64,000 bases of DNA from Methylophaga sp. (GTDB lineage: Bacteria > Pseudomonadota > Gammaproteobacteria > Nitrosococcales > Methylophagaceae): positions 248,001-312,000 of the forward strand of contig NZ_VENF01000009.1 in NCBI RefSeq assembly GCF_009711715.1, read 5' to 3'. How positions within the stretch are numbered: the stretch's first letter is position 1; each line of letters starts with the position of its first letter. Positions 33,279-41,990 of this stretch are shown one piece after another. The translations under genes and the position numbers were made by a program. Below the pieces are notes generated by a model that did no database searches, was not told the DNA's origin, and saw only the letters and a list, made by a program, of their open reading frames with translations.

Positions 33279-33308
33279 GAGGCCGGCGCATCAGCCGGCC
33301 TCTTTTTA
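33279..33308 (+). terminator. Rho-independent terminator of the third adhesin gene
   Basis: A nine-base-pair GC-rich stem (GAGGCCGGC / GCCGGCCTC) around a six-base loop followed by T5. It lies between the convergent adhesin and pilE genes. On the plus strand it is a textbook terminator; the T run is absent on the other strand. Confidence 0.88.
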
Positions 33309-33323
33309 TCAGCGATCGAACTG

Positions 33324-33722
33324 CTACCAGCAGTTATTATCCTGCGCAGTATGGTCACCGGTTTCATCCACTGTCATGGTACCGCAGTGATCGCTTGCCT
33401 GTGGACCTTTGGGGGTGGCGGAGATCGTAAAGCTGTCTTGTGCGACCGCAGAAATAGCCAGGTCATAGTATTTGCTGTCACCTTCCTTGGGAGACTCATT
33501 GAAAGGAAGCGCGGCGGCGGTGTAACTGAAATTCTCACCGTAATGCCGTTCCATATAGCCGGCCAGCTCAAGCAGATCCGCCTGTGCATTGGCCCGTCGT
33601 GTTTTTCTAACCTGTTCCTGATAGGACGGCAGGGCAATCGCTGCAATGATGCCGATGATGATCACCGTTATCATCAGTTCGATCAGGGTGAAGGCGGATT
33701 GTAAATGAAAACGCTTGGTCAT
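33324..33722 (-). CDS. pilE: Type IV pilus minor pilin PilE
   Basis: PilE is a minor pilin that joins the priming complex with FimU, PilV, PilW, PilX and PilY1 at the pilus tip. The 132-residue protein has the type III prepilin signal Phe-Thr-Leu-Ile-Glu-Leu with Glu at position +5, a hydrophobic N-terminal helix, and a C-terminal Cys pair. The residue before the cleavage point is Ala rather than the usual Gly, which prepilin peptidase tolerates in some pilins. It is the last gene of the operon and overlaps the pilY2-like gene by 4 bases. Confidence 0.9.
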   Translation of the reverse strand: MTKRFHLQSAFTLIELMITVIIIGIIAAIALPSYQEQVRKTRRANAQADLLELAGYMERHYGENFSYTAAALPFNESPKEGDSKYYDLAISAVAQDSFTISATPKGPQASDHCGTMTVDETGDHTAQDNNCW

Positions 33723-34009
33723 AATGGTGCGCCCTGGCGGACGATGATTTCTATAATTCGTTCAAACTCGTCAGTGTTGAATGCCACTTCCTGGCCCACG
33801 GTTAATTCCAACTCGGGTTCAGGTTCTCCATAGCTGTTAAGAATGTCCACATCGGCAGCTAACAGATACAGCTGGTCATCAATTTTAACCTCACCGGCAC
33901 TGATCTTGAGATCCGTGATGGTGCCCTCATTTGAAAAATCCATGGCCTGTAACGGCGAGGTTGAAAGCAGACCCAGCATTAGAAATAAGCTAATTTGTAT
34001 GAGTTTCAT
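33719..34009 (-). CDS. pilY2: PilY2-like small secreted pilus-operon protein
   Basis: A 96-residue protein with a signal peptide (Met-Lys-Leu-Ile-Gln then a Leu-rich core and Ala-Met near residue 22) and a short acidic mature part. Its position between pilY1 and pilE is that of pilY2 in Pseudomonas aeruginosa; the sequence itself is too short and variable for a firm family match. The ATG at 34009 overlaps the pilY1 stop and was preferred to an upstream in-frame start inside pilY1, because the signal peptide begins here. Confidence 0.7.
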   Translation of the reverse strand: MKLIQISLFLMLGLLSTSPLQAMDFSNEGTITDLKISAGEVKIDDQLYLLAADVDILNSYGEPEPELELTVGQEVAFNTDEFERIIEIIVRQGAPL

Positions 34010-37000
34010 CGCTTGTAGATGTAATCCAGTTGTCGCCATGACTGCCTCCCCTGGGAGCCCGGCCCCGGATTTTCAGTGGTGATTTCGATTTCACCGGATG
34101 AACCGGAGCTGTATTTGAACTCAGTTTGTCCGCCACCGTCATTAAGGATGCCCGGAGTGTTGTTTATGCCGACTTTCGACTTTTTGCCGCTGGCCGGTAC
34201 ATAATCATCGTTACCATCGTTATCAATATCCCCGACATTGACATAGTCTGTAACGGTGAAAGCCTTATCACCATTCAGATCAAACGGCGAATAAGTCAGC
34301 CTGCTGCCTGAAGTGGCATCGAGTTCCATCAACCAGCTGGTACCGCCATCACCGCATGGATCTTCAGAGGGCAGCAGGGTAGTGAAAATCACCCGGCCGT
34401 TGCGAACAATCGCTTCACTGACCTGGCGTTCGCCGACATTGGTACCGGTATCCGGATCGATCAGATCGAGATACCAGCCCTTGTGCGTCGACCAGTCTAT
34501 GGTGTTTTCAGTGGTGACCCTGAGCTCAAAGCCGGATTGTGTCACTTCATCAGTAATGGATTGTTGTAGCAACTCGGATCGGCTACTGATATTTTCATTC
34601 TTATCCCAGATTCCGTAGAAACTCTGTGTGGTCTGATTGACGGCACTGTTGTCACCGACTTCAAAATATTTGCCGGTGCCGAATAACACCAGATAACCGT
34701 TACCGGTCGGGTGATTAATGATTTGCGGTTGCGTGGTGATAGGTTGTCTGTTCAGATTGCTGCAAGTCAGGCTGGCACAGGCTTCGAACAGCGGTTGTGG
34801 AACGCCACTGGCTTTCATCGCAAAATCCCAGTTAGCTGGTGTGGGCGATGAGACATTAATTTTCCACATATTGCCAAATAAATCGCCGGCATAAATCAGA
34901 TCAGCTACCGCATCGCCATCAATATCAACTACCGCGGGTGTCGCCAGACCGTTGGGGCGATTTTGTCCGGTCGGATCTTCACTGATACCGCGCTCGGTAT
35001 TGAGCGGGGACGTTGTCAGCAAGGTACCATCCGCGAGATCGACGATGAAAAGTTTAGCGTCACCGCTTGAACTGTCAGCGGTATTACCATCACCGGCATT
35101 ATCTGCCGTGTTGTTGTAACCGCCGCTGAAAATGGCTGCCCAACTGCCATCCTGCATTCGGGCGATGCTGGGCTGACCGAAGGTAAAGCCTAAGTCAGCA
35201 TTATCTGTATCGGTAAATTCCCATAGCACATCATCTTCATCGAAGTTTTCAGGATCAGTCACATCCAGTGCAAAAATCCCCTGACCACCGGCACCCAGGC
35301 CGGAAACAAGAATAGTCCTCCATTCATCATTAATGAAGGCATCAACAATTGTCGGTGTACCATCAACAAAGTACTCATGGTTGTAGCCTGACACGGTCAA
35401 ATCGCTCAGGTTCTGATAGACGCTTTCAGGAATATAACTGAACAGCTCAACACCGGTCTCGGCATTAAAGGCGTGCAGCATGCCATCATTGGCGCCCACA
35501 TAGATAACCGGCTGACGGTTGAGGTTATCGCTTCTGAAGGTTGAGTAGGGCTTGGCGTTCTCTGCTGCGGCGGCTTCCCAGATATCCGGATAGCGCTGCA
35601 GAGGCATCCCGACATAGGCCGGGCTTGAGTGGATAATATCCCCCAGTAGCGTATTACGATTGCGGAAACTCCCCCCGTTGGCGAGTTCATTTGAGTCATC
35701 ACCTCGGAGGTAATTCAGTACCTGCTGACTACCAAGTTGTGCTTTCTGAGAAGCTGACAAGGCATTGAAGTCTGAGAATGGCAGGCCATCAGTGCCATTG
35801 AAGGTGAATATATTGCGACTGGCCGGAGCGGGAATTAAATCACCGGCATCCCATGTTTCAGAGGCACTGAGTGTACCGTCAGCATTGATACTGTAAGCCA
35901 GTAACTGTCCGCTCCAGTCTTCGCTGTTGAATTTGGCCTGATAGACCAGGCTATTGGATGAGATTGTTCCGGTGTTCAATGCAACCGAAGAAGCGGAGGA
36001 CTGACGTTTTGATATTGATGCCAGTACATCAGAGAGGGCATCTGCTAGTTGTTTCGGATTGGAAGCACTAAAAAAACCGCCGCGGCTGTTGATAGAGGCA
36101 TGAAGCAAATCATCAAGACGAGCCGGGCATTCGCTGCCACTACAGTTGCCTGAACTTGAAGGGTTGGTGTCAGGCCAGCTGATATCCGTTTCGGTATCGA
36201 TTGCAGCCCAGGCTGCGTCTGCATCCACTGAGCCGGTCAGGCCGAAGCTGATGCCGAATAAGCTCATATGCTGCCAGAAAGCCGGATCGATGGGGGATGT
36301 GGCAACATCATTCTCGAGATCAGTACGTAGATCCCGTTTCCAGTAATACATGGCCACATCGGCCAGCGTATTGCTTTGACTATCCCGGAACGGACCAACC
36401 GGTGAGTACTGGAAAGGATCGTTTTCGGGGCCGGTGATGTTTAAGCCTGCTGTATTATCAACATTGGCTCGGGCCTCGCTGGTATCGGCATCATAACTGC
36501 TGCCGCCACTCCAGTAACCATCCGTCATCATAATGCTGTAGTTGAGGCGGCAGCTGTAATCAGTCCCACCTGACTCTCCGGGGGTGGAACTCCACGGTCC
36601 TTTGGAGTCAGTCCGGGAGTAGTATTGGCCGACATCGTCAAGTGCTTCTCTTAGCGGTGTGCCCAGAGCCGGAATATCTCTGCCGTATAAATTATCGAAA
36701 AAGTCTTCACGGGAAGTCTCAAAATCACGTACACCATCAATGATAGTGCCGGTGGAAATGCCGTCCACATCAGAGGAACCTTTATTGATCGTGCCATAAC
36801 CGATACGTTTTTTACTTTGATCAACAAAGGCACGACCAATACTGGCGCGTGCTGTCAGAATTCGCGAACGATAGTAGGTATACCAGTTGGCAAAGTTCTG
36901 AATTTCCTGATCGTAGGAGCAAACGCCATCACCCCCGCAGTCATCACGGTTACTTCGGTTATGACCGCTGTAGTTAGGGGTACTGGAGCGAATCTCGACC

Positions 37001-37656
37001 CGCGTGTAATTGTTCCAGTTCCACTGACTGCCACCGTTATGCCAGAAATAGGTTGCCGGCCAGAACGATTTATAGTTGGTTGTAGTGGAGCAGGAGCCAC
37101 TGCTATTACAATCCCGCCAGCGGTTATTATTGTAGTTATCATTATTTCGAGTTAAATCACGGGCAACGGAATTGACATCGCCAGATGGACAACTGCCGGT
37201 ATTCTCGGGGTTATGCCAGGCACAGGACGGATTAGCATCGGGATAAAGTGTGCCATCTTCTTTTACCCAGGGACGGTAGGTCACCGACGGATCATAATAA
37301 GTGCTGTTGAATTGGGGGGAGCGAGTGGTGGCATTGTAGGCGTCATTATCGTCGACAGTCGCCACTTCCAGCAGTGTTTTGGAGTAGCTCGGGTAGGGGG
37401 TTCCGCTGCCATAGACACTGTCCGGGCTTGGAAACAGCAACGCTGCATAGGAACTGCCGGGGAAAGCCAGATCATCCGGTGTCACTTCAAATACCATTGA
37501 GCCTGAGTCATCAAGAATAAACATGATGTTAGGTTCGACACCGCCGCCCAGATAGAGAGGGGTTTTACTGAGACTCAGTGGCGCTGCTGTGGCAACAGCG
37601 TTGATAGAGAACAAAGCCAGGGCGACACAGAGACTTTGCAAAGTACGTGACAACAT
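34006..37656 (-). CDS. pilY1: Type IV pilus tip adhesin / mechanosensor PilY1
   Basis: PilY1 sits at the pilus tip, primes pilus assembly, binds surfaces and takes part in surface sensing. The 1216-residue protein has a signal peptide (Ala-Thr-Ala-Ala-Pro near 22-26), a VWA-like region with MIDAS Asp49-Asp-Ser-Gly-Ser53, Cys-rich loops, and a C-terminal beta-propeller with the calcium loop Asp-Ile-Asp-Gly-Asp-Ala-Val-Ala-Asp. An Arg-Gly-Asp occurs at 651-653 in Tyr-Leu-Arg-Gly-Asp. A further Asp-rich loop (Asp-Ile-Asp-Asn-Asp-Gly-Asn-Asp-Asp) lies near the C-terminus. pilX ends two bases before it and the pilY2-like gene overlaps its stop. Confidence 0.94.
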   Translation of the reverse strand: MLSRTLQSLCVALALFSINAVATAAPLSLSKTPLYLGGGVEPNIMFILDDSGSMVFEVTPDDLAFPGSSYAALLFPSPDSVYGSGTPYPSYSKTLLEVATVDDNDAYNATTRSPQFNSTYYDPSVTYRPWVKEDGTLYPDANPSCAWHNPENTGSCPSGDVNSVARDLTRNNDNYNNNRWRDCNSSGSCSTTTNYKSFWPATYFWHNGGSQWNWNNYTRVEIRSSTPNYSGHNRSNRDDCGGDGVCSYDQEIQNFANWYTYYRSRILTARASIGRAFVDQSKKRIGYGTINKGSSDVDGISTGTIIDGVRDFETSREDFFDNLYGRDIPALGTPLREALDDVGQYYSRTDSKGPWSSTPGESGGTDYSCRLNYSIMMTDGYWSGGSSYDADTSEARANVDNTAGLNITGPENDPFQYSPVGPFRDSQSNTLADVAMYYWKRDLRTDLENDVATSPIDPAFWQHMSLFGISFGLTGSVDADAAWAAIDTETDISWPDTNPSSSGNCSGSECPARLDDLLHASINSRGGFFSASNPKQLADALSDVLASISKRQSSASSVALNTGTISSNSLVYQAKFNSEDWSGQLLAYSINADGTLSASETWDAGDLIPAPASRNIFTFNGTDGLPFSDFNALSASQKAQLGSQQVLNYLRGDDSNELANGGSFRNRNTLLGDIIHSSPAYVGMPLQRYPDIWEAAAAENAKPYSTFRSDNLNRQPVIYVGANDGMLHAFNAETGVELFSYIPESVYQNLSDLTVSGYNHEYFVDGTPTIVDAFINDEWRTILVSGLGAGGQGIFALDVTDPENFDEDDVLWEFTDTDNADLGFTFGQPSIARMQDGSWAAIFSGGYNNTADNAGDGNTADSSSGDAKLFIVDLADGTLLTTSPLNTERGISEDPTGQNRPNGLATPAVVDIDGDAVADLIYAGDLFGNMWKINVSSPTPANWDFAMKASGVPQPLFEACASLTCSNLNRQPITTQPQIINHPTGNGYLVLFGTGKYFEVGDNSAVNQTTQSFYGIWDKNENISSRSELLQQSITDEVTQSGFELRVTTENTIDWSTHKGWYLDLIDPDTGTNVGERQVSEAIVRNGRVIFTTLLPSEDPCGDGGTSWLMELDATSGSRLTYSPFDLNGDKAFTVTDYVNVGDIDNDGNDDYVPASGKKSKVGINNTPGILNDGGGQTEFKYSSGSSGEIEITTENPGPGSQGRQSWRQLDYIYKR

Positions 37657-37658
37657 GG

Positions 37659-38186
37659 CTAGAACCTCTTCGCAGTGGTGCTCTGCAGCAGCGTTCTGGC
37701 AACGTCGGTACCGCCGGTGCCCTGGCCGGTGATCCGGTAGTAAACGGTCCCGTTGGGCACGCCGCCATCACCGATGACCAGATCGTCAGATTTAAAATAT
37801 TGAAACTCGATGATGCTGCTTGGGGCTGTTTTTATATTGGACAGTGCCACGCCATAGCTAACGCTATTGTTATTCCACCAGGTCTGACTCCGTTCCTGCC
37901 ACCAGCTTTGCGGGTTAGCGTCATTCGGGTCCATTGCGTTCAGTTTCCAGACCCGGGTACTGCCATCGTCAGTGGGCAGAGGCTCAACCAACTGGCTGCT
38001 CAGCCAGTTTTCCGCATCCCTGAGAACGGTTTCAGCGGCTTCAAAAGAGAGTTCCTTATCACGCTCATTGGTCGCCATTTTCTGCTGCATTACACCGCTG
38101 CGAATCGAAGACAACCCGATGATGGTAATAAGCACCAGAAGAATCATACTGACGACCAGAGCGGCACCTTGCTGTTTCATACTCAT
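37659..38186 (-). CDS. pilX: Type IV pilus minor pilin PilX
   Basis: A 175-residue pilin-like protein. The N-terminus Lys-Gln-Gln-Gly-Ala-Ala-Leu-Val-Val has the cleavage Gly but no Glu at +5, which is typical of PilX/GspK-like tip pilins. The motif Ser-Phe-Glu-Ala-Ala-Glu-Thr-Val-Leu-Arg-Asp-Ala-Glu (near residue 47) is characteristic of PilX. It lies between pilW and pilY1 with gaps of a few bases. Confidence 0.9.
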   Translation of the reverse strand: MSMKQQGAALVVSMILLVLITIIGLSSIRSGVMQQKMATNERDKELSFEAAETVLRDAENWLSSQLVEPLPTDDGSTRVWKLNAMDPNDANPQSWWQERSQTWWNNNSVSYGVALSNIKTAPSSIIEFQYFKSDDLVIGDGGVPNGTVYYRITGQGTGGTDVARTLLQSTTAKRF

Positions 38187-38191
38187 ACTCC

Positions 38192-39211
38192 TTAAGGCAC
38201 GCGATTACGCAGAGTAATGGTTTTCGAGAAAACCGAACGCAGTCGACGATCTGCAGGTGTGATGGTATTACCATCGAGCAAATAATCCTGAGGTCCATCC
38301 ACGGTCAGGTTATCTTCCTCGCTGACCATGACCAGATCAATCGAAATACTGACGACCTGACTCCAGTTACCAACGGCATTGGCACTGAGATAGGTATCTG
38401 CTGAGCCATCTCCATCTGTGTCAGTGCCATATTCCAGTTGCAGAGACTCGACGCCACTGACCAGCTCTTGCACGGCATTGCCGCCCTGCTTCATATAGAG
38501 AGCGGGAATGCCGTCAGGATTGTTACGGATATAAAAACTGGTAGTGAGAATGCGGCTAATCCAGCCACCGGTGTAGTTTTTACCCAGTGCCTTAGTGGCA
38601 TTGCCGGGTGTGCCGACACCCGTGTTATGGGTGAGCGTTCCGGAGGTGCTGGGATTGGCTGAGGTAATCTGGAAGATGGCTGCCGATTCACAGTCGGTGA
38701 CCATCACAATATCGAAACGCTCCAGCAGGTTCCCCGAAGGCACCATTATCGCGGCTGATCCGGGTGGTGTACCGCCGGGATGCTGAGTGACTCTGATTTC
38801 TGGTTGATTGATCGTTCTCACGGTAATGACATCACTACCGGCAACAGGGTTGGTAATACTGGTATCAAGTGTTGGGGTCCAGAGATTGGGGCCTGTGGCT
38901 TCGGCACCCTGCAGTGGTACGGTAAAATTCCACAAATAGTTGTTCGGTGTATTAAGGGTATTGTTGACTTCGTTGTCAGCAATCTGGAAGGAACCACAAC
39001 CCTGGTAACCGACATTCAGCAACTCATCGGTCAACACATGCATGGCATAACGGCCGTTTTCCTGAATATGTGCCTTGGCTGTCTGCACCCGGTACATCTG
39101 GCGGCTGGAGAGAAAGACCTGTATCACTGCGGCAATGACGATAAGGCTGAGTAACAGCGATATCATCAGCTCTATTAACGAAAGACCTTGCTGCTGCTTT
39201 TGAAAACTCAC
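38192..39211 (-). CDS. pilW: Type IV pilus minor pilin PilW
   Basis: A 339-residue minor pilin with prepilin signal Gln-Gln-Gly-Leu-Ser-Leu-Ile-Glu-Leu-Met and a long hydrophobic helix. The size and the Gln-Glu-Asn-Gly-Arg-Tyr-Ala-Met segment following the helix fit PilW. PilW links the minor-pilin complex in the initiation of assembly. It overlaps pilV by 4 bases. Confidence 0.9.
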   Translation of the reverse strand: MSFQKQQQGLSLIELMISLLLSLIVIAAVIQVFLSSRQMYRVQTAKAHIQENGRYAMHVLTDELLNVGYQGCGSFQIADNEVNNTLNTPNNYLWNFTVPLQGAEATGPNLWTPTLDTSITNPVAGSDVITVRTINQPEIRVTQHPGGTPPGSAAIMVPSGNLLERFDIVMVTDCESAAIFQITSANPSTSGTLTHNTGVGTPGNATKALGKNYTGGWISRILTTSFYIRNNPDGIPALYMKQGGNAVQELVSGVESLQLEYGTDTDGDGSADTYLSANAVGNWSQVVSISIDLVMVSEEDNLTVDGPQDYLLDGNTITPADRRLRSVFSKTITLRNRVP

Positions 39212-39657
39212 AGAATCGCCCCTGCATAGACATAGCTGGTTGTACCCAGGGCATCGTTTTCCTGCATTTCAGTCCAGGTGATGGTGATATCACATACAAA
39301 TTCGGTAGTGGCGGCAAAAGCCGGACAAACAATGCTGGCATCGCCCTGCGGCAGGGTGTTGTTCAGTTTAGTGAGCCATTCAGCAATGTCATTTTCCGCT
39401 ACGTTGCTGGGGGAAGCCGGCGGATCGGTATTCAGGGTTAGTGCGTAATCACCATTCTTTGCTGCCTGTTGATTGGCGCGCATTCTGTCAAACATATTTG
39501 CGGCCAGTGTCGTTGCCTGACTGCGGAATTCGGCGCTTTGATTGACTTTCATGGATGTGACATGAAGATGGGCCATGCCCAGCAAGCCAATTGCCAGCAC
39601 CAGCACCGCAACCATCACTTCCACCAGGGTAAAGCCTTGCTCATGTTCTACGGACAT
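39208..39657 (-). CDS. pilV: Type IV pilus minor pilin PilV
   Basis: A 149-residue pilin with the signal Gln-Gly-Phe-Thr-Leu-Val-Glu-Val-Met-Val followed by a hydrophobic helix, and the Met-Phe-Asp-Arg-Met-Arg-Ala-Asn segment that recurs in PilV proteins. It starts 10 bases inside the preceding fimU-like gene and ends 4 bases inside pilW. Confidence 0.9.
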   Translation of the reverse strand: MSVEHEQGFTLVEVMVAVLVLAIGLLGMAHLHVTSMKVNQSAEFRSQATTLAANMFDRMRANQQAAKNGDYALTLNTDPPASPSNVAENDIAEWLTKLNNTLPQGDASIVCPAFAATTEFVCDITITWTEMQENDALGTTSYVYAGAIL

Positions 39658-40181
39658 GCGGCAACCCCATCACGGATCGACGCACGGCCGGTATTATTAA
39701 CGGTGATTGAGCGAGCCTGATTCACATTATTGCCAGCGCAGAGAGTAAAAGTGTCGTTACCGAGGCCGGCTGAGCTGACGGGGTAGCCGCTGGGGAGATA
39801 GGCCAGCCAGGTTTGATAATTGTTACCGCTGGTCAGGGTGTAGTTGCCCTCCAGTGGTTCGCGCACACGCAACAAGGTATCGGTCCCATTATCCAGTTGG
39901 CCATCGCCGTCAAGGTCCGCAAAAATCTGCCAGCCACTGGTCCAGTTACTGTTTATATTGGATGTGCTTCTTATGGATACTTGTACGCCGCGGCGTATGG
40001 CCTCTGTTCTGGCGTAATACAACTGGCTGAGTATGTCGTTAGCCTGTGTTGTCAGCCGATGGTTACGGATCATGTCCGCGAAACTGGGAGCTGCGAGAGC
40101 AGAAATGATAGCAGCGATGCTCAGTACCACGATCAATTCTATTAAAGTAAAACCACGTAAAAGCTGTTGCCTACAGCTCAT
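39648..40181 (-). CDS. fimU: Type IV pilus minor pilin FimU/FimT (GspH family)
   Basis: A 177-residue GspH/FimT-type pilin: signal Leu-Arg-Gly-Phe-Thr-Leu-Ile-Glu-Leu, then Leu-Tyr-Tyr-Ala-Arg-Thr-Glu-Ala-Ile-Arg-Arg-Gly near residue 69, which is the family hallmark, and a C-terminal Cys. The ATG at 40181 was chosen because GGGAG lies at the right distance and the signal begins soon after; an upstream in-frame start at 40241 would add an odd 20 residues. It is the first gene of the operon. FimU and FimT are hard to separate by eye; the position before pilV favours FimU. Confidence 0.85.
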   Translation of the reverse strand: MSCRQQLLRGFTLIELIVVLSIAAIISALAAPSFADMIRNHRLTTQANDILSQLYYARTEAIRRGVQVSIRSTSNINSNWTSGWQIFADLDGDGQLDNGTDTLLRVREPLEGNYTLTSGNNYQTWLAYLPSGYPVSSAGLGNDTFTLCAGNNVNQARSITVNNTGRASIRDGVAACP

Positions 40182-40276
40182 AGGTACTCCCGTTAACCTT
40201 CTATTCAATGAATAGTCAGCTAATTCTAAGTCCATTGTCAATCATGATACTGAGCGACCTGCAGACTGCCGTCTAT

Positions 40277-40293
40277 CCCCCTGTGTGAGGGGG
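40277..40293. other. CCCCCT/AGGGGG hairpin between fimU and flgB
   Basis: A perfect six-base-pair stem with a five-base loop (GTGTG), in the divergent gap between the pilus and flagellar operons. It has the same stem as the hairpin at 21003-21020. The gap also holds the two dyads described below. Function unknown. Confidence 0.4.
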
Positions 40294-40303
40294 TGTGGTT
40301 GTG

Positions 40304-40342
40304 TTGCCGCCTTAAGCGGCAAGATATTGCCGATGCTCGGCA
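40304..40342. promoter_or_regulatory. Two dyads upstream of the flgB promoter
   Basis: TTGCCGC-CTTAA-GCGGCAA (40304-40322) and TGCCGA-TGC-TCGGCA (40328-40342) lie 54-92 bases before the sigma-54-type promoter of flgB. Sigma-54 promoters need an enhancer-binding activator, for flagella usually an FlrC/FleQ-type protein, and these are the best candidate sites. The first dyad recurs in weaker form at 44213-44227 ahead of flgG. Confidence 0.45.
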
Positions 40343-40395
40343 TGGAATATTCCCCGCAATCCTAAAAATTCAGTAAACACAGCACCCTGAGAATC

Positions 40396-40411
40396 TGGCA
40401 CGCAAACTGCT
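40396..40411 (+). promoter_or_regulatory. Sigma-54-type promoter of flgB
   Basis: TGGCACGCAAACTGCT matches the -24/-12 consensus (TGGCAC-N5-TTGCT) with one change. It lies 38 bases before the flgB ATG. Dependence of the hook operon on RpoN is usual in Vibrio and Pseudomonas. Confidence 0.8.
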
Positions 40412-40448
40412 ATCTCCCAGTTGAAGAAAAATTTTTGTGGAGTGTGAC

Positions 40449-40859
40449 ATGCCAATCACCTTTGATTCTGCCCTGGGAATTCATGCCGATGCATTGAGAG
40501 TGCGATCACAGCGTGCTGAACTCTTGGCAGCCAATCTGGCCAATGCCGATACGCCTAATTTCAAGGCGCAGGACATTGATTTCAGGGCGGCTCTGAATAA
40601 TGCCGTCGATAGCGGCAACCCGGCGATGATGAAAACCACGCATCAGAATCATATTCCATTCACCGGTGGGGCTGGCAGTGAAGGCCTGATGGCGCCGGTT
40701 CAATTCCGTATCGCGATGCAGGACTCACTGGATGGCAATACCGTTGATGAGCAGGTAGAACAGGCACAGTTCATGCAGAATGCAGTTCAGTATCAGGCCA
40801 GCCTGGAGTTTCTGGGTGGCAAGTTCAGCAGCCTGACCAAGGCATTGAAGGGGCAATAA
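40449..40859 (+). CDS. flgB: Flagellar basal-body rod protein FlgB
   Basis: FlgB is a proximal rod subunit. The 136-residue protein has the rod-family motif Leu-Ala-Ala-Asn-Leu-Ala-Asn-Ala-Asp-Thr-Pro-Asn-Phe-Lys near residue 28. The ATG at 40449, with GGAG seven bases before it, is preferred to an in-frame GTG at 40437 that lies on the ribosome binding site. First gene of the flgBCDE segment; flgC follows after 2 bases. Confidence 0.95.
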   Translation: MPITFDSALGIHADALRVRSQRAELLAANLANADTPNFKAQDIDFRAALNNAVDSGNPAMMKTTHQNHIPFTGGAGSEGLMAPVQFRIAMQDSLDGNTVDEQVEQAQFMQNAVQYQASLEFLGGKFSSLTKALKGQ

Positions 40860-40861
40860 TC

Positions 40862-41278
40862 ATGTCACTATTTAATATCTTTGATATCGCAGGTACCGGG
40901 ATGAGTGCGCAATCACTGCGGCTCAACACCACGGCCAGTAACCTCGCTAATGCGGACAGCGTCAGCAGCAGTGTTAATGAGGTCTATCGGGCACGTCAGC
41001 CGGTATTTTCCGCGGTACTCGATGAAGCCCGGGAAGGCTATAAAAAGGGTTCGGTGCAGGTGCATGGTGTGACCGAAAGCCAGGCACCGGTCAGAACAGA
41101 ATATAACCCGACACATCCGTTGGCGAATGAAGACGGCTATGTCTTCCACTCCAATGTCGATCCGATTAGCGAAATGGCCAATATGATGTCGGCCTCACGT
41201 TCCTATCAGAACAATGTCGAGATCGCCAATACATCCAAACAACTCCTGCTGCGCACCCTGCAGTTGGGGCGGTCATAA
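40862..41278 (+). CDS. flgC: Flagellar basal-body rod protein FlgC
   Basis: FlgC is a proximal rod subunit. The 138-residue protein has the N-terminal Asn-Thr-Thr-Ala-Ser-Asn-Leu-Ala-Asn-Ala-Asp motif and the C-terminal Asn-Asn-Val-Glu-Ile-Ala-Asn-Thr-Ser-Lys-Gln-Leu-Leu-Leu-Arg-Thr-Leu helix that stacks in the rod coiled coil. Confidence 0.96.
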   Translation: MSLFNIFDIAGTGMSAQSLRLNTTASNLANADSVSSSVNEVYRARQPVFSAVLDEAREGYKKGSVQVHGVTESQAPVRTEYNPTHPLANEDGYVFHSNVDPISEMANMMSASRSYQNNVEIANTSKQLLLRTLQLGRS

Positions 41279-41296
41279 ACACAGGAGTAAATGATC

Positions 41297-41977
41297 ATGG
41301 CAGTGAACGGAGTAGGCGATAACCCTTATGCCTTTCTTAACGGTCAGACATCCAAAACCAGTAATGAGACCAAAGATACCGGCCAACTGGCGCTGGAAGA
41401 TTTCATGTCGCTGATGACCACCCAACTGAAAAACCAGGATCCGCTGAAGCCGATGGAAAGTGGCGACTTTCTGGGCCAGATTGCCTCCTTCGGCACGGTG
41501 AGCGGTATTGCCGATTTGCAGGACTCCTTTTCCAGCTTTGCCAAGGCGATGCAGTCCGATCAGGCGCTGCAGGGTTCCTCTCTGGTAGGACGCTCTGTAT
41601 TGGTTCCGTCATCAATAGGTTACATGACGCCGGACAGCGGATTGACCGGTCAAATCAATGTGGCCGAGCCAGTTAATGATTTGAAAGTCACTGTTTATAA
41701 CGAAGCCGGCGTAGCCGTTAAAACGCTGGAAATGGGTGGCGCCTCCGGCTATACCAATTTCACCTGGGACGGGTTTGACGATAACGGCAATGCCATGCCG
41801 GAAGGGATTTATCAGTTCAAGGCAACCGGCACTGTCGATGGTGAAAATACGGCTTTTGCCACCGCCACAATTGCCAAGGTATCCAGTGTTCTGGTCGGCT
41901 CAGGCAGCCAGGGTTTAACAGTTAATCTCGCAGGCATCGGTTCCGTGCCGTTCAGCGAAGTACAAGAAATTATCTAA
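41297..41977 (+). CDS. flgD: Flagellar hook assembly scaffold FlgD
   Basis: FlgD caps the growing hook. The 226-residue protein has the hallmark Asp-Phe-Met-Ser-Leu-Met-Thr-Thr-Gln-Leu-Lys-Asn-Gln-Asp-Pro (about residues 35-49), and a C-terminal FlgD Ig-like domain with Phe-Thr-Trp-Asp-Gly. Two in-frame ATGs (41291 and 41297) follow AGGAG; the second has the more usual nine-base spacing. Confidence 0.95.
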   Translation: MAVNGVGDNPYAFLNGQTSKTSNETKDTGQLALEDFMSLMTTQLKNQDPLKPMESGDFLGQIASFGTVSGIADLQDSFSSFAKAMQSDQALQGSSLVGRSVLVPSSIGYMTPDSGLTGQINVAEPVNDLKVTVYNEAGVAVKTLEMGGASGYTNFTWDGFDDNGNAMPEGIYQFKATGTVDGENTAFATATIAKVSSVLVGSGSQGLTVNLAGIGSVPFSEVQEII

Positions 41978-41990
41978 GGAGGACATCACT

